A stretch of 10,716 bases of DNA, taken from the NCBI GenBank assembly GCA_934183185.1, contig CAKPSO010000034.1, positions 1 to 10,716 on the forward strand, in the 5' to 3' direction. The notes beneath the pieces are model-generated. The model was not told the DNA's origin, did no database searches, and saw only the letters and a program-made list of their open reading frames with translations. This DNA is from an uncultured Bacilli bacterium (GTDB lineage: Bacteria > Bacillota_I > Bacilli_A > RF39 > UBA660). The first letter of the stretch is position 1, and every line of letters starts with the position of its first letter. Below, piece after piece: positions 5,187 through 10,716 of the stretch. Made by a program: the position numbers and the translations under genes.

Positions 5187-6956
5187 TTAAACTTCATCTA
5201 TTTCTTTACTATATAGTTTATTATATACTTTACTATTTTCAATTAGATACTTATGATCTCCTACAGCCTCAACTTTACCATCATCAATAACGTATATTCT
5301 ATCAGAATCAATTACGGTAGAAAGTCTATGGGCAATTATTAAAATAGTATATTCTCCTTTTAGATTACTAATAGCTTTCTGTATCTTAGTTTGTGTCTCA
5401 TTATCAAGTGCACTAGTTGCTTCATCAAATAATAATATTTCTGTTTTTAATAATAAAGCACGTGCTATTGCCAGTCTTTGTTTCTGTCCTCCAGATAAAG
5501 TAACTCCACCTTCCCCAACAATAGTTTCATATTTATCAGGTAATGATTCAATGAAATCATCTAAACAAGCTAAATGACAGGCTTCTTTTATTTCATCAAA
5601 TGTTGAATTCATTTTAACTATTTTTAAATTATCTAAAATACTCATATTAAAGATATAAGCATTTTGACTTATTACTGATAAATTACCACGAATAGATGTT
5701 TTATCAAGTTCATCAATATTAATACCATCAAATAGTATTTCTCCAGAATTAGCTTTATTTAAAGCACTTATTAAATTAAATATAGTAGTTTTACCGGCAC
5801 CACTTGCTCCAACAAATCCAACTGTTTCATTAGCCATAATCTTTAAATTTAAATTCTTTAATATTGGAATATTATCTTCATATGAAAAATAGACATCTCG
5901 AAACTCAATATTTCCTTCAAAATTATTTAGTTTTTTAGTTCCAAACTTCTCTTTTCTAAATTCATTTTCTTCAAGTATTCCAAATATTCTATTAGCTGCT
6001 AGATTAAACTGCTTTATAGTTTCATATATCTGTTCAATAAAATCTGCTGTCCATGTTAATTCATTATGATAACTATATATAACTAATACTGATTCAATAG
6101 TTAAACCTCCATAAACTAAAAACAAATATATTAAAACACTTATTACTAAATCACATATATCTCTAATTGAACCTCCAAGCATACGTAACTTAGCCTTGGA
6201 GCTTTGATACTTATATGATACTTTATTAGTCTCTTCTAAATTAGTATTAGCTTTTTTTAGAAAAGACTCCTCAGCATCTAATATTTTAATATCTTTGGCT
6301 CCTCTAACTATTTCAGATATAAATCCTCCAGCATCTTCCCTACTTTTCTTCCATTTCCCTCTATTTTTATAATTTATATTACTAGAATACTTATTATATA
6401 AAATTATAATTAAAATAAATAATATATAGGCAAATCCAATATATATATTTATAAAAAATACAGCTATTAAAATACCAATATTACCAATTACATTTATTAG
6501 ATAATCAATAAGTACAGCAAAAATATCAGTTAAACTATCGGTATCATTATTAATTCTTTCGATGAAGATTCCACTAGAATTAGTATTTAATTCTTCTTGA
6601 GTTAGTTTTAAAGTTTCACGTGCTAATTCAATTTGTAGGTTTCTTCTAACATCATAATAAAATTTATTATATACATAATTATAGGCATATCTTATTATAT
6701 TTCTAAAGATTTCAATTATAAAAATTAGAATGACCAAACTAAGTAGTTTTTTAAACATTCCATCTGTTAAAGCTACTAATCTTTTAGCTGCAAGAACAGG
6801 TGTAAGAACAGATATTACCATTAAAATTATATTTATAAGTAAAAATAGTGATAAATATTTTTTCCCATTTTTTGCATATTTATAAGTAGATTTTAAATTC
6901 CTAAAAACTCCTCTGTTAGGAGTTATATGTTCCTTTTTATTTACTGCATCTAACAT
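5187..6956 (-). CDS. ABC transporter ATP-binding protein/permease (type I exporter half-transporter)
   Basis: A 589-residue protein starting at ATG 6954-6956, with AGGAGGTG 7 nt upstream. Residues about 30-330 form a six-helix membrane domain (clear spans near 34-56, 68-84, 145-187, 267-283). The cytoplasmic nucleotide-binding domain starts near 350: A-loop tyrosine in FSYE (357-360), Walker A GASGAGKT 383-390, Q-loop Q431, signature LSGGQ 487-491, Walker B ILLFDE 507-512 with the catalytic glutamate, D-loop SALD 515-518 and H-loop H543. All catalytic residues are intact, so a homodimer could hydrolyse ATP at both sites. Full length matches the family. Substrate cannot be read from the sequence: there is no peptidase domain, peptide precursor or second half-transporter nearby. 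It has its own promoter, and the ogt remnant follows it. Confidence 0.93.
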   Translation of the reverse strand: MLDAVNKKEHITPNRGVFRNLKSTYKYAKNGKKYLSLFLLINIILMVISVLTPVLAAKRLVALTDGMFKKLLSLVILIFIIEIFRNIIRYAYNYVYNKFYYDVRRNLQIELARETLKLTQEELNTNSSGIFIERINNDTDSLTDIFAVLIDYLINVIGNIGILIAVFFINIYIGFAYILFILIIILYNKYSSNINYKNRGKWKKSREDAGGFISEIVRGAKDIKILDAEESFLKKANTNLEETNKVSYKYQSSKAKLRMLGGSIRDICDLVISVLIYLFLVYGGLTIESVLVIYSYHNELTWTADFIEQIYETIKQFNLAANRIFGILEENEFRKEKFGTKKLNNFEGNIEFRDVYFSYEDNIPILKNLNLKIMANETVGFVGASGAGKTTIFNLISALNKANSGEILFDGINIDELDKTSIRGNLSVISQNAYIFNMSILDNLKIVKMNSTFDEIKEACHLACLDDFIESLPDKYETIVGEGGVTLSGGQKQRLAIARALLLKTEILLFDEATSALDNETQTKIQKAISNLKGEYTILIIAHRLSTVIDSDRIYVIDDGKVEAVGDHKYLIENSKVYNKLYSKEIDEV

Positions 6957-6986
6957 AAATGCACCTCCTAATTTAAAGTCAAATAT

Positions 6987-6995
6987 ATTATAGCA
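6987..6995 (-). promoter_or_regulatory. Extended -10 promoter of the ABC transporter gene
   Basis: TGCTATAAT fits the extended -10 form TGnTATAAT, about 30 nt upstream of the start codon. No good -35 is seen, which extended -10 promoters can lack. It lies between the WG-repeat gene's terminator and the ABC Shine-Dalgarno. Confidence 0.55.
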
Positions 6996-7004
6996 TAATA
7001 TATA

Positions 7005-7053
7005 TAAAATAAATTTAAAAATGAGTCACAGAATAATAGTTAATGACTCATTT
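7005..7053 (-). terminator. Intrinsic terminator of the WG-repeat-like gene
   Basis: On the minus strand AAATGAGTCA (7044-7053) pairs over 10 bp with TGACTCATTT (7019-7028) around a 15-nt loop, followed by TTTAAATTTATTTT. The stem starts about 20 nt after the stop codon. Because the stem is flanked by A and T runs it may also work on the other strand. Confidence 0.8.
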
Positions 7054-7072
7054 GAATTTTATAATATTAATT

Positions 7073-9019
7073 TTACTTATTATCTGATTTTAATGGCACT
7101 ATTTTTTTAACCAACATAGGATGGCTATCTTTCATTTCACTTTTATTATCTATTTCAGTATCTTCAATTGTATTATAACTATTTTTAGTTATATTTTCTA
7201 TAGAGTTTTCTATTAATTTTCCATTAATATAGAAATAATAAATATCAGATATACAATATACTGCTTTTCCATTTTTTGTAATTAGCATAGATATTTCAGT
7301 ATCAACTGGATATACTTTCAATACTTTTTCCTCATTATAGCTGTATATATAACAGTTTGTTTTATCTCTTAATACTATAATATCATTAAAAAATTTAATT
7401 TCCTCAAAAGCATGATCACTAACAAACTTTACTCTATTACCAACAACTTCTCTACGTCTACAATATTTACTTTTCGTTAATTCAACATCACCAGTTGCCT
7501 TTTTTAGTGAAAAATATACTGTTTTTTCATAATCACAAGCCCACACACCACGAGTAGTATCTGTTTCTTGATCAGTATGGAATTTTATCTCATCGTATTC
7601 TAAAGGGACAATAATCGATGAACCATAGCTGATACCTTTTTTACCATTTTTTTCTAATTCAAAATATCCATTGTAATCATCAATATCTAAATGCTTAATG
7701 CTATCATAATTGTCAATAACTGAATATCTATCAATAACTGAATATTTATCTATAACATTAAGATTGTTAGATCCAGAGTATTTATCAATAATACTATTAT
7801 TATTAGAATAGTAATCTAAACTAGGCCCAAGTAATCCATATATATTATTTTTTTCAAATATTAATGAAGATGAAAAGCTATCTACAATTTTACACTTTGA
7901 TACTATAGGAGAAAATAGATTTTTAATACTTACTATATCGCAATATTCACCGTTATAAAAAGCAAAGCAACGACATGGAAATAGTTCAACAATACTATCA
8001 TAATTTGCTTCCACAATTGTCATATCATAATAGTAAAAATATAACCCATATTTATTATCTTTCTTTAAATAAAACATATCCGGACCATCAAATTTTATTT
8101 CATCATATTTAGCATCCAATAATATAGTATTTTCAGTTGTAGTTCTATATTCTGATCTTGTCTTGAAAACTGAAGGGCCTTCTACAAGTCCATACTTATT
8201 ATTATTTTTATAAGCAAAAAGACAAGAAGTAGCTATTCTATTTTCAAAATAGTCCATTAAAACAGAAACATCTTCACAATCCATTTTTAATAGTTGGTAT
8301 ATCTCTTTATAATCCCAAGAATAAACAAACCTAGTATTACATGATCTACAATGAATAAAACGTCCATCTTTTAATTCTATTTCATCAAATTCAATACTCA
8401 TTTTCTCAGGCTCATTTGCTTTAGCAAATCTTTTTTTATCATCCTTTGTAAAAATAACTATATCCTTTTTCTTCTCAATCTTATCATACTCAGTAGGAAT
8501 AATTAAACCATTTTCAGCTTTATAAATACCTTTTTTTCCATTAAGTGTAACCAATAAATAAGTACCCCTGTTTTTATGAAAAAATTCAACACTATCAAAT
8601 TCAACATTAAATGAACAAGTAGAATGTCTAAGTGCTACCTCATCAAATATATGTATTTTTTTATCATCAGAATCTTCAAGTAAAAGTAGCATAGTACCAA
8701 ATAATCCAAAATCATCGTTATATTCATCAGCAATCTTCCAAGTATCTACTATTAATTTTTCTTTTTTTGCATCATAAATACTCAAAATTGAACCATCATG
8801 TAACGTAGCCTTCCTTGAATCTTTTATTCGTATATAAAAATCATAATCTTTAGAATAAGTAATAAAGTCCTCGTTACTTAGTTTCCAAATAATTTCCCCA
8901 GTTTTAATATTTATCAGTCCAGTTTTATTATCTGATGCCTTTATTAATGCTGTATTATTAATTAATTTTACAATATCATATTCATCTTTCCTTATAGGAA
9001 TAGCACTTATTTCTTTCAT
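7073..9019 (-). CDS. WG-repeat-like protein of unknown function
   Basis: A 648-residue soluble protein without signal peptide or membrane span. The ATG at 9017-9019 is chosen for its GGAGGA Shine-Dalgarno 4 nt upstream; an in-frame TTG six codons earlier has none. It shows degenerate units of the form NGKKGIY...GLIIPTEYDKI, the pattern of WG beta-repeat proteins (GKWGLID..G.iViP..YD.I) but with G-I/G-L in place of W-G. Clear copies lie near 160-181, 273-308, 321-343 and 457-478, with weaker ones near 30-45 and 390-400. At about 407-445 the register is broken by an Asn/Ser-rich insert with repeated IDKYS-like words. The last 50 residues are polar and end PLKSDNK. Single tryptophans use TGG. 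Function is unknown; in other bacteria WG repeats are presumed to form binding scaffolds. Its own promoter and terminator suggest a single-gene unit. Confidence 0.75.
   Translation of the reverse strand: MKEISAIPIRKDEYDIVKLINNTALIKASDNKTGLINIKTGEIIWKLSNEDFITYSKDYDFYIRIKDSRKATLHDGSILSIYDAKKEKLIVDTWKIADEYNDDFGLFGTMLLLLEDSDDKKIHIFDEVALRHSTCSFNVEFDSVEFFHKNRGTYLLVTLNGKKGIYKAENGLIIPTEYDKIEKKKDIVIFTKDDKKRFAKANEPEKMSIEFDEIELKDGRFIHCRSCNTRFVYSWDYKEIYQLLKMDCEDVSVLMDYFENRIATSCLFAYKNNNKYGLVEGPSVFKTRSEYRTTTENTILLDAKYDEIKFDGPDMFYLKKDNKYGLYFYYYDMTIVEANYDSIVELFPCRCFAFYNGEYCDIVSIKNLFSPIVSKCKIVDSFSSSLIFEKNNIYGLLGPSLDYYSNNNSIIDKYSGSNNLNVIDKYSVIDRYSVIDNYDSIKHLDIDDYNGYFELEKNGKKGISYGSSIIVPLEYDEIKFHTDQETDTTRGVWACDYEKTVYFSLKKATGDVELTKSKYCRRREVVGNRVKFVSDHAFEEIKFFNDIIVLRDKTNCYIYSYNEEKVLKVYPVDTEISMLITKNGKAVYCISDIYYFYINGKLIENSIENITKNSYNTIEDTEIDNKSEMKDSHPMLVKKIVPLKSDNK
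7713..7755 (-). repeat. 18-bp tandem microrepeat inside the WG-repeat-like gene
   Basis: TCAATAACTGAATATCTA at 7713-7730 is followed directly by a copy with one change at 7731-7748, then a decayed third start. It encodes the repeated hexapeptides VIDKYS, VIDRYS and VIDNYD. This is an in-frame expansion within the Asn/Ser-rich insert. Confidence 0.8.
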
Positions 9020-9064
9020 AATTTCCTCCAGTAGCAAAATACCAATAAAAATAGGTTAAACACT

Positions 9065-9092
9065 ATTATACATTAAAAACGCTTTTTTACAA
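9065..9092 (-). promoter_or_regulatory. SigA-type promoter of the WG-repeat-like gene
   Basis: TTGTAA (9087-9092), a 16-nt spacer, then a perfect TATAAT (9065-9070), about 45 nt upstream of the chosen ATG. The placement supports the downstream ATG at 9019 as the start. Confidence 0.6.
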
Positions 9093-9094
9093 TA

Positions 9095-9109
9095 AAAACT
9101 ATTAGTTTT
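9095..9109 (-). terminator. Weak terminator-like hairpin after the rRNA methyltransferase gene
   Basis: AAAACT-AAT-AGTTTT on the minus strand, followed by TTATTG, lies about 13 nt after the stop codon of the methyltransferase gene. The stem has a single G-C pair, so termination may be inefficient and some read-through into the WG-repeat gene is possible. Confidence 0.3.
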
Positions 9110-9122
9110 ACCTTCTATTAAT

Positions 9123-10370
9123 CTATTTTTTAATTCTATTTTTTTCCATTACACAAACAATTTCCACATGATAAGTATTTGGAAACATATCTACTATATT
9201 AACTTCAGAAACTGTATATTCAATTTTTAATTTATTTATATCTCTTACTAGAGTAACAGGATCACAGGATGTATAAATAATACTCTTAGGTTTAATTTTT
9301 AATATTGTATCAATAGTTAAGTTATCTAGTCCACTTCTAGGAGGATCAACTATTATTGAATCAATATTTGAAAAAGAGTTAATATACTTTTCTACTTTTC
9401 CAAGTTTAAATTCAATATTATTTATATTATTTAATTTTTTATTCATATTAGCTGATTTAACTGCATCTTCTACTACTTCAACTCCAACTACACTATCTAC
9501 ATATGGTGATACCAATATCCCAATAGTACCTGTTCCACAATATAAATCTAATATATTTTTACATTTACTCTTCATATAATAAGAAACAATAATAGCATAT
9601 AATTTATTCATCATATTATAATTAACTTGAAAAAAGGCTTGCGGCAAAATATCAAATTTAAAATTATTAATTTTCTCTCTAATAGTAATAGTTCCATATA
9701 CATTTTGATTATTTAAATAAATAGACTTTACATAATCAGGTAATAATTTTACTAAACTATTATATTTAATATTTCCCTTTATACTAATCATAACTTCTTT
9801 TAGACTAGTTTTTCTAATCATTAATTCTTCTATTATTTCATTTTTATTTTCTGATATATATTTTTTAATAATAGTGTAAACTTTCTCTATATCAGTATCT
9901 ATAAGTAAACAATTTTCTACAGGTAAGAGGGTATTAGTCCTTTCTAAATAAAAGCCAAGATTATTATCTACACCATGAAAAACTACTTTATTTCTATAAT
10001 TAAATTGTTTATCATAAACAATATTATTAAATTTAATATTATCTATATCTAATGTTCTTTTAAATAATTCTTTAATTTTATTTTCTTTAAATAATAATTG
10101 ATTTTCATATGATTGATGCATTATTTGACATCCACCACATTTATCATAATAAGGACAACTAGCATTAATTCTATTATCAGATTGTTTATTTATAATAATT
10201 AATTTAGCTCTAGCATAATTCTTTTTAATTTCCGTTATTTGTATTTGTACTTCTTCGCCAGGTAAAGCTCCTTGAACAAAGACAAGTATTCCGTCTATTC
10301 TAGTTATTCCAGAACCAAAATTATCTTGTTTTTCAATAATAACTGTATAATTTTTATTTATTTCTAACAT
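9123..10370 (-). CDS. rlmD: 23S rRNA (uracil-5-)-methyltransferase, RlmD/RumA (RlmCD-type)
   Basis: A 415-residue protein, close to the usual length, starting at ATG 10368-10370 with GGAG 8 nt upstream. An N-terminal TRAM domain (about 1-58: YTVIIEKQDNFGSGITRIDG, VQGALPGEEV) is followed by the iron-sulfur cysteines C72, C78 and C81 in CPYYDKCGGC, with C154 as fourth ligand. The C-terminal Rossmann methyltransferase has AFFQVN (245-250), the SAM loop DLYCGTGTIG (275-284), VVGVEVVEDAV (294-304), DPPRSGL (342-348), the catalytic cysteine C369 in TSCDP and the base E403 in HVE. Known members make 5-methyluridine at U1939 of 23S rRNA (E. coli RlmD), or at U747 and U1939 in some Bacillota (RlmCD). 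Which sites this one modifies cannot be told from sequence. All key residues are present. It has its own promoter directly after the upstream Rpn terminator. Confidence 0.95.
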   Translation of the reverse strand: MLEINKNYTVIIEKQDNFGSGITRIDGILVFVQGALPGEEVQIQITEIKKNYARAKLIIINKQSDNRINASCPYYDKCGGCQIMHQSYENQLLFKENKIKELFKRTLDIDNIKFNNIVYDKQFNYRNKVVFHGVDNNLGFYLERTNTLLPVENCLLIDTDIEKVYTIIKKYISENKNEIIEELMIRKTSLKEVMISIKGNIKYNSLVKLLPDYVKSIYLNNQNVYGTITIREKINNFKFDILPQAFFQVNYNMMNKLYAIIVSYYMKSKCKNILDLYCGTGTIGILVSPYVDSVVGVEVVEDAVKSANMNKKLNNINNIEFKLGKVEKYINSFSNIDSIIVDPPRSGLDNLTIDTILKIKPKSIIYTSCDPVTLVRDINKLKIEYTVSEVNIVDMFPNTYHVEIVCVMEKNRIKK

Positions 10371-10392
10371 ATTTTCAACTCCAACTAAATTA

Positions 10393-10421
10393 ATTGTATC
10401 AGATTTCTAACACAAAATCAA
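10393..10421 (-). promoter_or_regulatory. SigA-type promoter of the rRNA methyltransferase gene
   Basis: TTGATT (10416-10421), a 17-nt spacer, and TACAAT (10393-10398), 23 nt upstream of the start codon. The -35 lies in the T-rich tail of the preceding gene's terminator, so the two signals overlap. Confidence 0.65.
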
Positions 10422-10448
10422 AAAGACAAGGCCATTAATTTAGCCTTG
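10421..10448 (-). terminator. Intrinsic terminator of the right-hand Rpn gene
   Basis: On the minus strand CAAGGC (10443-10448) and GCCTTG (10427-10432) form a 6-bp stem with three G-C pairs and a 10-nt loop, followed by TCTTTTTGATTTTG. It begins about 7 nt after the stop codon. Confidence 0.7.
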
Positions 10449-10455
10449 CACTTAT

Positions 10456-10716
10456 TTATTGATTGGAAAGTTCTTTAATTTCTTCAATTGACAGTCCAGT
10501 AATTTCAGAGATAGTTTCCATATCCATTTTTTTAGCTAACATAGCTTGAGCTATTTCTTTGCGTCCTTCTTTTAGACCTTCTTCACGTCCTTCTCTTAAT
10601 CCAGCAGCTCTAGCTCTTTTCTTTTCTCCATTAATTATCCCTTGATCTATCCTAGCTAGTTCTTCTTCTCTGTTATAGTATCTCTCTGGTATTTGATCTT
10701 CTAAGTTCATCTCTTC
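10456..10716 (-). CDS. C-terminal part of a second Rpn family nuclease, 5' end outside the window
   Basis: The frame stays open to the right edge (GAA GAG before the internal ATG at 10708-10710), so that ATG is probably not the start and the gene continues beyond the window. What is visible is the typical Rpn tail: NREEELARIDQG, a charged Gly/Glu/Lys helix (GLREGREEGLKEGRKE), then IAQAMLAKKMDMETISEITG and LSIEEIKELSNQ. The nuclease core is not visible, so activity cannot be judged. It shares the EIAQAML and ISxxTGLxxEEI pattern with the gene at 1-839, and an identical 18-bp stretch of DNA (10537-10554 and 69-86), but the linkers differ, so these are related and not recent copies. Confidence 0.8.
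   Translation of the reverse strand, partial: EEMNLEDQIPERYYNREEELARIDQGIINGEKKRARAAGLREGREEGLKEGRKEIAQAMLAKKMDMETISEITGLSIEEIKELSNQ

Noticed and set aside
5171..5189. 7-bp all A/T inverted repeat at the ABC transporter stop codon
   Set aside because: Only A-T pairs and no following T tract; common by chance in such A+T-rich DNA.
5187..6956. Bacteriocin or lantibiotic export cassette around the ABC transporter
   Set aside because: No peptidase C39 domain in the transporter, and no precursor peptide or modification enzyme seen on either side.
1623..7755. CRISPR array from the repeated units
   Set aside because: Both repeat sets (1623-1736 and 7713-7755) are directly tandem, in frame inside coding regions, and lack spacers.

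Overview
The window is about 70-75% A+T by eye. It uses TGG for tryptophan and TGA/TAA/TAG as stops, so the genetic code is standard. Shine-Dalgarno sites are strong (AGGAGG type), and intrinsic terminators and SigA-type promoters are easy to see. With the gene content (multicopy Rpn nucleases, a GPT-type collagen-like protein, a MATE pump fused to a cytidylate-kinase-like domain, a CmpB-like membrane protein) this points to a low-GC Bacillota, probably a gut-type member of Bacilli/Erysipelotrichia or Clostridia. The taxon is inference; there is no rRNA or other marker to fix it.

All genes read on the minus strand, so the biological order runs from high to low coordinates: (i) the C-terminal end of an Rpn-family nuclease (10456-10716) with its terminator; (ii) an RlmD/RumA-type 23S rRNA uracil-5-methyltransferase (9123-10370); (iii) a 648-residue WG-repeat-like protein of unknown function (7073-9019); (iv) a type-I ABC exporter half-transporter (5187-6956); (v) a decayed ogt-like gene (about 4960-5165) in three frames with its active-site region missing; (vi) a CmpB-like multi-pass membrane protein (4255-4890) behind a good promoter whose -10 lies in a perfect 18-bp palindrome; (vii) a MATE efflux pump fused to a cytidylate-kinase-like domain (2171-4147), preceded by a 5' leader with two mutually exclusive stems; (viii) a collagen-like protein with a C-terminal jelly-roll-like domain (1193-2095); (ix) 353 bp without a gene; and (x) a second, nearly complete Rpn-family protein (1-839) that runs off the left edge.

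Most genes have their own promoter and terminator, so this looks like a string of single-gene units, not one operon. There is no sign of a phage, IS element, CRISPR array or tRNA. The shared theme is the cell envelope and transport (ABC exporter, MATE pump, CmpB-like protein, collagen-like surface protein), with the two Rpn genes as selfish or nuclease-type genes at the edges.

The items most worth a second look are the leader and domain fusion of the MATE gene, the palindrome on the CmpB-like promoter, and the ogt remnant. I do not see a clear multi-gene novel system.
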